DNA from: Lophius americanus | Lineage: Eukaryota > Chordata > Actinopteri > Lophiiformes > Lophiidae | NCBI GenBank assembly: GCA_037951165.1 | Contig: JBBDHG010000011.1 | Span: 3,065,001-3,129,000 of the forward strand | Direction of reading: 5' to 3' | Length of the DNA: 64,000 nucleotides | Part shown: one piece after another, positions 34,837-47,094 of the stretch | Layout of the letters: each line of letters opens with the position of its first letter | Position numbering within the stretch: position 1 is the stretch's first letter | Made by a program: the position numbers and the translations under genes | Notes under the pieces: model-generated | Databases searched by the model: none | What the model was told of the DNA's origin: nothing | What the model saw: only the letters and a program-made list of their open reading frames with translations

Positions 34837-36259
34837 TTATTGATTCCAAACATGCTAATAAAGTTGATGTGTGCTTAACTTCAGCTCATTAACTGGTCTT
34901 CCGTGTGTAAAATACTGATGCAGAGTTAGGCAAGCTAGAGTACCATAGTGTTAATCCTCTCATCTCACCCTTGGAAAAAAGAGAAAATAAGCACATTTTC
35001 GACACAGATCGCGAGTTTCTTTAAATAACTTTTCCCAGTGTGCCAAACGCTCGGTAATTTGAACAGCAGCTGCAAGCACTTGGTCATTGATGTGATGCGG
35101 ACGGCACAAAATACCCTAGAGGACATTTCTGTTAGCCAGGACTACATGGGAGTTTCATTTTCAGAGTGTGTTTGGCCCATTCACCCCTCATCAGTCCTGT
35201 GCCCGCCGGCCAGATAAAGGGCTGCATGGACTCTGTGTTTTACAATTAGACAGTCGGACAAAAGCCAACGTTCAGTTGGCTTTGGCCAACTCTCTTGTGA
35301 ACATTGTGTACGGACACAAACGCAGGGAGAATTACTGTACAGTGCACTTCACCGGCTTGGACTGTCAAACAGCTGGTAACGGCAGTGAATCAACAACCTT
35401 TTCTTTCTTTGACGGTTTGACTCCTTATAATACAAACCCACATTATCCAGGCACCCTCAGCGTGCGCTCTCACTAGCATGCACGCGCTCACATCACTCAG
35501 CCTGTTCGGCATAGCGCCATGCCTTATGTGTAACTGGCATGACTGGTTATCTCCATGGCAACGGGAATGTTGGCCCTGGCAAGTGCCAAGAGAGCAGCTG
35601 GTAGGTAGTGACAGATTAGTCTCCAAACAGATTTACAACCAGTCGAGTACTGCATGCCCTTTGAACAGGGGAAGAAATTATAAAGAAGCTGTAGGAGTGA
35701 GTGAAAACAAAGAAGGGATTGTAGCATAACCGAGCAAGTCGACTGACCGAGAGGAGCAGAAACCTTTTCCTAGTCAGTCTGCCAACTCATTGAAGGTGCT
35801 GAGGATGTGAGGCTACAGATTAAAATACAGGTACATGTTCAGCAGTCTGGTAATGCGAGGAATGAATTCCAAACCAACTTATTACATATATTTATTTATT
35901 TATTATTATTTTTTTTTAAATGAATCCACTTATGACATTTTTTCACATTAATCGAAGGACGTTACATTCAAGTCTGTTCGAAAACAAATCATGCAATGGT
36001 TATTATACCTATTACCTATTATTATATTAGAACCATATAACCCTCTCAATGTTTTGCAAAATACCAGAAATACCAAATCTGTCATCTGTGGCGCCGTTCC
36101 ATTACTCGCACACTTGTATCAAAGCATTTGTAATCAACAAGCGATGACTGGTTTGCCAGAGCAGGAAGGAGAAGCCAAGCAGAAAACACATGCAGAAAAC
36201 CTTGAAATTAAAATGCAGCATCAAGTTTTGAATCTGGATCATATGAAATCATTTCATGA
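34837..36259. other. Unannotated sequence
   Basis: 'CTCCATGGCAAC' near 35551-35562 is an X-box half-site. ATTT-rich run at 35888-35918. Opposed open frames (35168-35729) lack domains. Confidence 0.4.
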
Positions 36260-36460
36260 CTAAAGCAAGCATTCATAACGCCACTGAAGATCCACAGGGA
36301 CTTTGAAATGCAGCAAATTAGAAAGACTTTGAGGTTCCCCCTAAAAGACGGCCTGTACGGCGGTATGGCACAGCCTATAGAGGTGAACATCGACAGTATG
36401 AGTGTGAGTGTCTCTCCTCCGCCAGGAGTGGGAGACAACAGTTTTGCAGGTGTAAGCTGA
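36260..36460 (+). other. Possible coding exon, unidentified
   Basis: Plus-strand frame of 66 codons ending at TGA 36458-36460, opening after TGA 36257-36259. The first ATG is at 36309. It reads HRDFEMQQIRKTLRFPLKD, then GGMAQPIEVNIDSM and a PPPGVGD stretch. CAG/GTGTAAG at 36447-36456 could be a weak splice donor. The text is protein-like but I recognise no family, and no clear acceptor precedes it. The opposite strand is also open, so chance is quite possible. Confidence 0.22.
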
Positions 36461-36869
36461 GCTGTGTTATCTTATATGTTAAACAGGTTAATGAAAAATT
36501 GCAAAATTGCAAACTCAGATTACCACAATTTTCATATGAATTGAGATTTAGAGATTTAGAGAGAACCTCTGCTAATAATAGCTTCATGGAGCTCAAGCTT
36601 CAGTCAGGAGAACTATTTCTTTGCACAACTTGGCCTTTATTTTAATCTCCATCTCTTCCTGCTATTTAGTATGATTCTTTTATTATCTCTAAAACATTCA
36701 CAGTACTTTTATGCATATCCTCCACCCACCTGTTTGGGAAGGAACTTCCCATTCCCTAATTAGCCTTCCAAATTGAAATGTGTGTCGCAATTGTGTTATT
36801 TAAACGTAATCTATCGTTTATAACAATGTTTAAAATGTAGGTTTAGTCTTGCAGTTTTTATCATTTGCC

Positions 36870-36952
36870 TATACTATTTATCGGCTATACAACACTTTGG
36901 ACAACTCTGTTGTTTTTTAAATGCGCTAATAAAGTAAGTTGAGTAAAGTTGA
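36870..36952 (+). repeat. Retroelement-type 3' tail
   Basis: 'ACAACACTTTGGACAACTCTG', 'TTTTTTAAATGCGCTAATAAA' and 'GTTGAGTAAAGTTGAG' follow the order of the fish repeat ending in 'CTATAAATAAAGTTGA' repeats. Confidence 0.6.
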
Positions 36953-36999
36953 GGCTGGAATACTACATTTTCTTTGTAAATCTGTGATGGAAATCTTGT

Positions 37000-37575
37000 A
37001 TCAGGCAGGAGAAAAGTTGAATAACTCAAAAACTAAGCGATTTCATGGATCCTTTTCCGATTTTTAAACACAGACCTTGGTGCGAGGGATTGTCTGGATT
37101 GTCTTTGAAAAAGAGTGTTTGCATAATTCAGACACACAGGGGAGATCTTCTGAATTTCCTAACCACTGGTCAGGTCCAGTCCAAATTTTGTGAAAGGAAA
37201 CAACTTAAGGAGATATGTCTTTTGTTTCTGATATGTTACTCTAACAGTTCATTTTTTACTCACTATAGCTTTTTCTTTCTTTTTAAAAATGAAAAACACT
37301 CTTTATTCCTAATCCTTGATCTGATTTAGTCCAAATTTGGTGCATATGAATCGAATCCAGGAGATCGGTCATGCTAACATCATACTTACTCTACTTGTTC
37401 TAATAGTTCATATTTTACTCAATAAGGGAAGCTTTTCTTAAATGAAAAACACTTTTTTCCGGACTTCACTTGGTCCATGAAGGCCATTTAAGGAGTTCAA
37501 TCTGGGTGATCGCTTGCACCCTGGGGTGAGGACTTTTCTGGGATATTCCCCCTTGACAGCGTACACTTAGTTTTA
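37000..37575 (+). repeat. Alpha repeat, forward, about 570 bp
   Basis: Modules in order: 'ACTCAAAAACTAAGC', 'TTTCATGGATCC', 'TTTAGTCCAAATTTGGTGCA', 'GGAGATCGGTCATG', 'TAGTTCATATTTTACTC', 'GGGAAGCTTTTCTTAAATG', then the terminal block 'AAGGAGTTCAATC' and 'GACAGCGTAC'. One of the more complete single copies. Confidence 0.75.
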
Positions 37576-40292
37576 ATCTGTTGTCACTGATTTAAAGTAA
37601 TGTTATGGTTTCCGTTTTGCAGCTCCAGAACAAAGTTTCTGTCCAGTCACGGCAGCTTAGAGTTAAATGTAGGTTGTAGCACGACTTGTTATCAGTTGGT
37701 CACTTCAAGACTCATTCAATATCATAAAAAAAAATAGAATTCTGCTTATCACCATCCAATCAAACTCTGATGATCAAGTCTGTTTATAAATGGAGGAGAG
37801 TCTCGACCAGTAGAGATTCCTGGTGAGCAGCTTTTCTTGCCAAATGCGGAGAAATGTTGATATAATTGAATGAAAACTTAAGAATCAGAGGAAATCAGCT
37901 TCACACACTGATGACGGGCCAAAAAGATTTATGCAGCTGGTATTTGAAACTTGAAGACTTTCAAAAAAAACCTATTCAAAATAAAACCAGTCAAAATGAA
38001 CTCATGGTTTGATTAACTGCTTATGCATTTTTTTTAATAATGGAAAAATACATAGCTCATTCTTTCAAGTGATTTAAATCCAAAATGAAACTATTCCAGA
38101 AGAGTTAGTGTCCATTTTATTGTTTCATGTCTGCTGCTATAATGATTTACTGAGTTTAACTGCAGCGTCTAAAGAAATAAAGGCTATGAGCATCTGAGAC
38201 ATCATATTTCTGTGCTGTTATAGGTGCTGAAGAAATTTTATGGTGGCTGATGAGCAGTTCAGACATGAGCAGATGTTAGGTTTGATGGAATATTGTCCAG
38301 ATTGTCTGACACCAAAGCATGAGAAGATCATCACCTACTTGTAGTAAATGCGTGAGGCATTTGAAAACATAATTTAAAAAAGAAATTAAATTGTATTAAT
38401 TTATTCCAGAAACATAATTTTTTTCATTTCTGGTATGAATCCAATTCTTCACCAAAAGTTCCCTGCTGGTGACGGTGCCAAGCCCTCCATTTCCAGTCAG
38501 GTGTGACTGATGATAACGCTCATTCACTTTGACTTGTTGCAGTATTCCCAATCCAGTCTGACTCAGGAATACCCAGCCCCGCTAACAAGCACGTTTTGCA
38601 GACCTCATCATGTTCATACTTCACTGCTTTGCTTCTCCAGCAGCTTGTCGGAGGCAGCAAAGATAAAAGGAAACATAACCAACAACGCAGGCTGTGATTA
38701 GCAAACCATTTAAGTCTGTATTTGGCAGTCAGAGCTTATTTACGCAACTTTTTGTAATGCTAGTGAGGAAATCAGGGCTGTTAATGTGTGTCAGTGGGTG
38801 TTCCTCTGGCACGAAAACACCTTGCACGCTGCAGGCAACGCATTTGACATTACCTCCTTTATCTTGATTGCGACATGACATCACCGGTGACCTCATGTCT
38901 ACTTATTAAAAATAATCATCCTTATTTTGAAAAGCACTTTATGGAGGAGAGAAAAGATGAGAAATGTGCAGGATTTGAGCCCCCCAATGAACAATTAGGA
39001 ACAAGTCTAGGCTAGTCTGGTGAGCGCCCCACTGCCATCCCATCAGTGGGTGACTGCAGCATGAATCCACAGACTGTTAGGAGTTTGCGCTCCAGCAGCT
39101 GCCTTGTGCAGCTGTCCGGGGATGCAGCTCGTGAAAGATTCTACAGAACTGGTCAAAACAACACACACAAATTCAGAACCAGTAAAAAAAAAAATGTGGA
39201 CCACAAAGAGAGCTGATGCTGTTAAACGGTGACATGTTGTGCTTCCAAATGACTGACTGTTTCTTCTTGAGCATAACTGGGCCCATTGATGGATTAGGGG
39301 CCCCGCTGGTCAGGACGCCAGAGTTAATAATAATAAAGTTGTGTATGTGTAACACGTGCATAAAAACAGAATTTTGTCTCATCAAAACAAACTGATTTAA
39401 CTGTCAACGGTTTTACAAAGTGTTCCAGAAGCCGTGCAGAAATATTCTTTATTCAAACACGTGTTTTACAAAGTGGAGAACCTCACCCATCCTCGCATGT
39501 GATGATGGGTGAGAGATCGGAGGATGCGCCGTCTCAAACACCCTTTTCATTGTCTGTTCAAGGTGGGGCTGTTTTTCCTTCATTGTGCCTCACTGTTTTG
39601 CTTAAACACTATAAATGCAAGTAATGAGAGTGTTTAAATAGGTGTAATGAGAATTGTTGTTGTTCTGCCTCGGTGCTGGCAGAGAGCCAGAGTGCTGTCT
39701 GCATCAATGGAGCCTACTGACTTTTTGAGGATGTCTTGTCCCACAATGGGGAGATTTAAAAAGCATGTCATAGTTTTAGCTAAAAACAGAAAGCTTGTCC
39801 TTTGGGTTTCTTGGGTTCACATGTTTTATTGATATCTGAACCGAGTTGAATTCATTGATTATGAATTTTGAAAATCATAATCATAAAAATCAATCAAAAT
39901 CACCGAAAACTCTCAAGTATGTTGGCCAGGCCAGTAGTGGGCAGTGTACACCACAGGGGAAAAATTGGGAGCGTACCTGATTGTCTCCGCTGATCGTAGA
40001 AATGATGCATAAACTCTATATTTGCTAGAAAAGTGTACACAGCATAAGAAAAACACTTCAGTTTCCAGTTGCTGTGACCGCACCATATCTGAACTAGGCT
40101 GCTGGAATCAATGTCATAATAAGCATATATTTACAAAAATGTCTGAAATTGTTAATAAAAAAGTATTTCTTGCTTTTGTTATGTCTTAGGTTACAGTAAG
40201 TATGTATCAAACTGAATTGGAATACTAGGTCCACACTATGAGTAAAACATGAGTAATAAGACTACAATACATTATTTATGTGTGTGTCTATA
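37576..40292. other. Unannotated sequence
   Basis: No gene. 'AGCAGCTTTTCTTGCCAAA' at about 37827-37845 resembles an alpha phrase at 45486-45515. Otherwise single-copy-looking. Confidence 0.4.
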
Positions 40293-40878
40293 TACACTGC
40301 TCAAAAGAATAAAGGAAACACTGGATCATGGCAGTTTGACACCACGACAGTTTAACTTCAGGGATATCAATCCGTCCACTTAGGAAGAACAAGTGAATGT
40401 GAATCAGTTTTACCTGTTTGTTGATGCCATTGACTGTGTTCATGTTCCCAGAACCTGAATCAACATGAGAACCACTGAGACGTTCTGTACTGCTGAATAT
40501 GACGGCACCAACACTCACCACAGGAGCCCCGGTCCAAGTCTGGGAGGAGACCCCCCAGGGCCCCATCTTCCATCTCATCATGATTATGGCCAGACGTACT
40601 AGGGAGCTCCCTTTGACATTTGGCATGTGTGTTGTGGTGAAATTCATTCGGGTTGGATCAGTCTGTGACAGCAGTTTTTCACTTAGATTTTTGGTGTGAT
40701 TTAGAATCTAGCCCCTAATGGTTTAATGATTTTGATTTCCATTGATCGTTCTTGCATAATCTTTTTCTAAACAAATTACAAAAAGTATGTATATCAATAA
40801 GAATTTCAAACTTTAATGTTTCTTTCATCGAGATCCGGACTTAAATGGACTTGAATGTTCTCTTAATTTCTTTGAGCA

Positions 40879-40881
<3 letters not shown>
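40293..40881 (+). mobile_element. Internally deleted Tc1-like transposon
   Basis: Terminal repeats of about 25 bp: left CACTGCTCAAAAGAATAAAG (from 40295), right ending TTCTTTGAGCAG at 40879, both flanked by TA. The plus strand keeps only the transposase C-terminus, VQVWEETPQGP and IMARRTREL, where related fish elements read VQVWEEIPQ and MPRRCREV. Everything from the DNA-binding region to the DDE core is deleted. A 588-bp non-autonomous derivative; stops elsewhere make it inactive. Confidence 0.88.

Positions 40882-40921
<40 letters not shown>
40880..40921. repeat. (TA)n microsatellite abutting the Tc1-like end
   Basis: About 21 TA units start at the element's own TA target duplication. Confidence 0.95.
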
Positions 40922-40927
<6 letters not shown>

Positions 40928-41221
40928 CAGACAGACCTCCTTGTGTCGATCCATATGCGCCAAATTTGACTTAATCTTAACAATGATTAGGAACTTATGT
41001 AAGAAAACTAGATTTTGCAGAAGAAAATTGTCCTCGGGTGAATAAAACATAAACTATTAGACAAAAATATGATATTTAGTAGATAAATATCGATTTTTGA
41101 AGGAATAACCCTTCCAAAATCCATCCACTTGTTCCTTATACTAAGGTTTATGTGTGTTTAAAATTTGAAAATCATCTATGAAACAATATTTCAGTTATCA
41201 TGTAAACACGTAAGATCTGCC

Positions 41222-41222
<1 letters not shown>

Positions 41223-41261
<39 letters not shown>
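41223..41261. repeat. (GGC)n/(CGG)n trinucleotide repeat
   Basis: About 12 uninterrupted GGC units within AT-rich DNA. No coding frame is evident, so it is unlikely to be a polyalanine or polyglycine tract. Confidence 0.97.
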
Positions 41262-44200
41262 CCATGACAATTTAATAATATCCTCAACTTTTCAGGGATA
41301 TAATTATTCCATTCCGATTCAATAATGTTTTACACAGGGTCCCTATTTGTTGTCCTTGAGGTTATATGAAGACACGCCAAAGCACTGAAGCAATGATGAA
41401 GATACACACAATTACCAGTGAAGGACAAAAAAAATACCACCACACAGTCTCACAATATGACAATAAAGACACATAAAACCAACATTACGATGTGGAAAAT
41501 GACTACAAAGAGGGGAAAACATGATTATAGGGCACATTAAATTAATTAAAGGATACAAAAGTCCCTATAAATAGAGTTAAAACAACTATAAAAACACAAA
41601 ATGTGCTGATGTGAGTTGCAAAACAACCACAAAGACTAACAGAACCTCGACATGTCTGTGTTGTTCTGTACCTCGCTTGGTTGTCTTGAATTCATGTACG
41701 AGGAAATATCAAAACGTCAACACCACATCATATATAAGTAATACAAAAAACAGTGTAAAACTGTTAGAAGATGGAGATTCTTGATAAAAGGATCCAATGT
41801 CTCTTATGTAATTGTAATTCTGTAGCTTGTACTTTGGCTCAGTGCCTCAAAACCTCACAAAAGAGCTTCAGTTCAGTCGTTATATAAAAATGCTGATTCC
41901 ACAAATAAGAAACTTAAAATCATCGTAAAACGTAAAATATTGACTTTTGATTTTAAATGCATAGAGAGAATATTAGTCGTAGATAAACGCGGTACCTTCC
42001 ATGCCTTCTTTCCATTCTGGGCCGCACACGAGGAGGGCTAGCAGAATGTCAGATATCTGATAAAAGAAGGACAAAGCATAGCTTGACATCACATGGAGTT
42101 CACAGAGACAAAAGTAAAGTCACTGTGAGTCCTCCGGTAAGACTTTAATCATTCAAACAAACATATATCCACTTTGTTAACCATGGAGAGATCAGAGGAT
42201 TGATAACGCTCTCATTTGACTGTAACTATGAATATGTTTACAGCCCCACCGGTATCCCCTTTATTATTGTTTATTTTATTTGGGTTACTGATAGCTGTAT
42301 ACTTCTACTCCTGGTTTCTGACAGAGTGACGTAACAGAATTTAAAGCGTATGGAAGAATTGTATATACTTGGTAGTTTGGATAAAAAAAAGCTGCACAAG
42401 TCTGCTCATGATGGAAAACACTGTGAACCTTCACTACGTGGCCAAACACAGCTGTGTCACATAGCCGATGAAAGGATGTTCTACTCATACGTAAATTCAT
42501 TCTCAAATCGGTGTGACTGACCTCCATAGTGATGAGCACCTCCCACCGGTCAAACATCAGTATCTTCGTCCAGCTGCCTTCATCCTACAGTCTGTCTGTA
42601 GCCTACAATTTTTTTATTCTTGCATCTCAAAACTAAAAATCAAATTACTATTCTTTTCGGGGTTTTCAATATTCGTTTCTGAAACAAAAAACAAAATACC
42701 AAAACATACACGGACCCTCAACATTACCCAAGGTAGACATTATAGTAATCACAATCATTCAGATAGCTGGATTGAGCTTCTCGCAGATTTTTCCAATAAA
42801 GATGGAGCCCCCAGCTCCATCCCAGCCACCAACCATAAATGCTGCGACACCATCAATCAGACAAGTGATTTTGATCTTTAGGCTCTAAGGTTTAAATTAT
42901 GATTTGTTGTTGAAAACCTCCAAAAGTAACCTTTCACACAATGGTTCCGAAACATTATTATGACGTCACGTCATGGGGTCATGAAGTAATATCACCAAAT
43001 TAAATCATCTGTTAGATATGTCAAAACCTACCTCAGAGTAACATTTCAATAAATAATAATAAATAAATATGATCATAATCAGGGTTCGCCTCATAACGAT
43101 ACTAATGTGGATGTAAACGCAGTCTGAGGCGGCAGGCAATTTAGCTAGCTTTGAAACTAGCTATGGATGGAAACAGCGGAGCTAGCGTACTTGCTGTTGG
43201 ACACTATGTTCTGTATATAGTCGCACATATCAGAGCGAAATCAATAAAGTCACAGCAAAAAAGCTACTCAGTGTTGTAAAAATGCAGAACTTTTCCTTTA
43301 ACAAGTCAAAATCATTTATTTCTGTCAGTGTTTCTGTGGCTTTGCTTGTCCTGAGTCATATAAAACAGACGGTTTTTTTTTCAACCTTCAAAAGCTGAAT
43401 TCCATTCAATACTTTAATTTTGAGGGTATTTTGACAAAAATGATTTTCGACGCAAAACGACACAGGTTTTTCACGAGGGAACGCAGAGGAGGAAATAAGG
43501 AAACCACATTTCTTTACATTTTGGCTCTGAATAGAAAGAGTTGTGCAAAGTGAATCAAAATGTATCACTTTTGGTCATATTTTCCATTCAAACCCAGTTA
43601 CCTGTGATATAAGAGACAAACTTTCCATATGGCGTAATAATATATTCATAAGAACCAGCGTGTGGTTTGTCCTGAAGTGGGAGAAAAGAGAAAAAGCGCC
43701 GCCGCCACAATGGTTTTTCTATTGCAGCCGTTAATGGATAAACAATGGACCACATTCTCCACTCCTCCTCTTTTCCTTCTTCCTGGTCTTTTTATAGATG
43801 CTTTTCTTTTAAATGTCTCCCTGCCTTCCCCTTTGACTTAGCTTTAAACCGAGCCGTATCATTAGGGAGTCAAGAGCATCTCTGTTGTGCCTGTGAGGTT
43901 TCCCCTCTCAGTTATATAATGATCTTCCCGTAGGCCTCTCCTGGTTTTGGCGGCTCTCCCTGCCTGCTAACCCGGCCCAGCTCTGGCCCAGCTCCAGTCC
44001 AAACAGAACCCACTTTGTCCTCTACTCTGTTTTTGGCACCAGCTGTTCCTACACGACTCCAGCAGCTGACTCCTTTGTTTTAGTTACAGCCGGCTTTTTC
44101 TTCTTACATCACCTTCTTTCCTCTTTATTCCCCAGTGCGATCTGTTCTCCAGGCCATGTGGTTCTCTCTTTCTGTTTGTCTCTTTCTCTCTTTTTGTCTC

Positions 44201-44599
44201 ATTTCTATTGACATTTTTTCCAGTTCTAGCCTAAAGCTCTTTCCTCCCTCTGTCTGTAGAAGAGGCTGTTAGCTCTGTGATGTATGAGGGCAGCTGACGC
44301 CCACCTGCTTCCCAGCAGTCAGTCTGGAGGGTGTTTCTAAGCTCCACTGTAAACTATTGGCTGTTCGCTCGGCTCTACGGATGAATCAATACCAACTGTC
44401 ACACCTGTCGCAGATCCCGGTAAACACTTTGCCACGGTCACTGCAGTTAAACCATTAGTAAGATGACTAATGGCGATATGATTTTTTTTTTCTACCACTA
44501 GCAACAATGTGTCATTATTTCACAACATCATTATAGCCAACAAAGCTGGATTAAGTTGGACCGCTGGGTAATTAGAAAGAATTTTCAGAACCGGTGAGG
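41262..44599. other. Unannotated sequence
   Basis: No supported gene. TAGCTAG (43142-43148) and CTAGCTA (43157-43163) form a small hairpin in common fish repeat debris. CT-rich stretch at 44160-44240. Confidence 0.4.
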
Positions 44600-44976
44600 G
44601 CTTAGAGTTTGGAGAAAAAACTTTTTTTCCAAGAAAGCACAAGCAAAAGGATGTCTGGTTACCTTCTCTTAATTATATCTCCGAAAAGTCTGGGATATTG
44701 TGGAATCCTCATTTCGTCCACCGCGTCCGCAATAACTCAAAAACGTTTTCATGGATCATATTCAAATTTTAAAGCCTACGTAGACGTCGGCGCGTGAAAG
44801 AACTGGATTGATTTAGGGAAATGTCTGTTGTACATTTCCAAAAAATAATCTCAAAATTGATAACTTTAGAGGTGTTGGTCCGATTTAATCCAAACCTTGT
44901 GAATATGAATCGACTCAAGGAGATATCATACTTTACTCTTGTAGTTCAACAGTGTTTTTTTTAGAAAAAATGGGGG

Positions 44977-45187
44977 ATATAAGTGCATTTCCCAAAAATC
45001 AATCCAGTTCTTCCTCGGTCTCTTTAGCTATAAATCTATTCATGATCCATTAAATGGATTTTGAGTTATGACACGACGGATATGCTGATGCAGCGATTAT
45101 GATTCCATAATTTCACTGACTATTCAGGATTATAAATAGATGAATCCGGAACATCACTCATTCATTATAGATTATCCAGATACAAAC
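44977..45187 (+). repeat. Left arm of 211-bp inverted repeat
   Basis: Reverse complement of 46111-46321 with 13 mismatches and no gaps by eye, about 94% identity. It begins ATATAAGTGCATTTCCC and ends ATCCAGATACAAAC. Confidence 0.95.
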
Positions 45188-45515
45188 AACATAAACCGAC
45201 AAAAACAGTGGCTTTTTTTTAGAAAAAAACACTGTTGCCCGGACAGAACTCAAAAACTATGTCATGGATCATCTTCAAATTTATACCAAGATAGACACTT
45301 CTGACACTAGCTGGAGCTTCAGCTCCAAAACCTTTCGGGCCATAATTTCTCCAGTATCGTTCTGATTTAGCTTTAGCAAGGGGGTCCTATTTTGTCCAAA
45401 TTTGGTGCACATGAATCTACTTGAGGAGATCTATCGTGTATGCACCTGATTTACTCTAATCGTTCACATTTCAATCACTAGGTGGGAGCTTTTTTTTTTT
45501 TTTTTTCTTGCCAAA

Positions 45516-45536
45516 AGCAGCTTGAAACAAGCTGCT
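45516..45536. repeat. Small perfect hairpin, 9-bp stem
   Basis: AGCAGCTTG and CAAGCTGCT around AAA, just after a 17-base T run (45490-45506). Confidence 0.9.
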
Positions 45537-46110
45537 AACACTGAGGAGCGATTCATACACGACTTCGTGTTTGCGCTCATACACGCCTCAGCACCTTGTA
45601 GGGATGCTTAGGCGGAGGGTATTGATTTAATCTCCAGGCTAATTGTGTGTTGATGCTGAATGGTTGTGTTACTGGCAGGCGTGACAGGTTTATGGGCCGG
45701 TGATGAACAAAGTTTGAATTTTATGTAGTACATCTGTCAGATCAGGGTGTCGGTGTGTGTCTGCTACCGTCCTTCTGTGACAGCTCAATGTGTTCAATTG
45801 ATTTGTGCTGCAGGCCAGTGTCCTCCGCACTCTGTATATCTTGATTGACATATGGCTCATGTAAATTTTATGCAGACAACACTGCCATTTACTGTTAGGC
45901 ATTCAAAGAAGTCACATATTTGGTTTAAATATGGCACAACTTAGTGGCTCTTAAATAAACATTACAATTTGTTAACAGTGTCAGCTGAAAAAAGCTGTTT
46001 AGGATTTGCTGGTAGTTGGACATAAAACTTGTGAAGAAACTTGTGAAGGTTCATCCCGTTATCGATTAGGCCGGGGGGCTACTTGCATCTTTCGTGGCAA
46101 ACAGCATGTC

Positions 46111-46321
46111 GTTTGTATCTGGATGATCTATAATGAATGAGTGATATTCCGGATTCATCTATTTATAATCCTGAATAGTCGTTGACATTATGAAATCATA
46201 ATCGCTGCATCAGCATATCCGTCGTGTCATAACTCAAAATCCATTTAATGGACCATTAATAGATTTATAGTCACATAGGCCGAGGAAGAACTGGATTGAT
46301 TTTTGGGAAATGCACTTATAT
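46111..46321 (-). repeat. Right arm of 211-bp inverted repeat
   Basis: Partner of 44977-45187; the spacer is 923 bp. Modules on both sides and in the spacer keep forward orientation, so only the arms are inverted. Confidence 0.95.
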
Positions 46322-46332
46322 TGTATAACCAA

Positions 46333-46660
46333 CACTAGGGGGAGCTTTATTTCTAAAAGTTCTGGGCCATAATTTCTCTGTTTCTCAACTGTTGGTCCAA
46401 TTTAGTCTACAATTTGGCATATGAATCAACTTGAGGAGATCTATCTTGTATCACATTTTAATGTTTAATAGTTCATATTTACTATCTGAACTACTAAACA
46501 CTAGGGGGAGCTTTTTACGAAAAATACTAATATTTCTGACTTAACTTCCTAACCACTTGTCAGATTTAGTTCCGACTTGGTGCGTATGAACCAAGTCAAA
46601 GAGATCTATCTTGTATAAATATGATATTTTACTCTAATAGTTCATCATTTTCTCACTAGG
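46333..46660 (+). repeat. Tandem alpha module with CACTAGGGGGAG boxes
   Basis: The box occurs at 46333, 46499 and 46654 (periods 166 and 155). Between boxes the same order recurs: 'TTTAGT', 'TTGGYRYATGAA', 'GAGATCTATCTTGTAT', 'TAATAGTTCAT'. Two diverged units. Confidence 0.8.
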
Positions 46661-47094
46661 GGGAGATTTTTCCTTTTTTTTTTTCAAAGACACATTTTTT
46701 CAAACATAATTTCACATTTGATTTGAGGAGTACAACTGAGGCGATTGCTTGTACAACGCAGGTGATTGGGGGCTTTCCGAAGGTTATACCCTTGCTGTCG
46801 AGGATGACATTGTAGGCATAGTAAATTTTAAATTTCATGTTGTATGTGTGTTTTAGTCTTTAAAGTTGCAGAATACTACTGGTTCTAACAGTTTAGAGTC
46901 TCTATCTTCCTAAAGAACTTATTTTTTGTATTTTATTTTAATGCGTCATAATTTTAATTTTTAGAAAAAAACAAATAATCCTATTTCATTAATTGTTAAC
47001 ATTTTGATATTTGTTAATCACTAGCCGGCAAATTTTTTTTTACAAAAAGAAAGATTTTTTTTAATATAAGCTCTTAACCATCAGCCCCAATTTA

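Larger units (their letters stand above)
44600..46830 (+). repeat. Largest patch of the alpha repeat family
   Basis: About 2.2 kb built of recurring modules: 'ACTCAAAAAC...TCATGGATCAT', 'TTTAGTCCAAATTTGGTGCA', 'AGGAGATCTATCTTGTAT', 'TACTCTAATAGTTCAT', CACTAGGGGGAGC, 'AAAAACACTGTT', and a terminal block with 'TTGTACAACGCAGG', 'GATTGGGGGCTTTCC', 'CCCTTGCTGTC' and 'TGTAGGC' (46735-46820). It holds a 211-bp inverted repeat and a tandem module. No coding frame is present. Related copies elsewhere: 5945, 8003, 9505, 37000, 52690, 55600, 57455, 58740. I infer a non-autonomous transposon; the superfamily is unknown. Confidence 0.75.
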
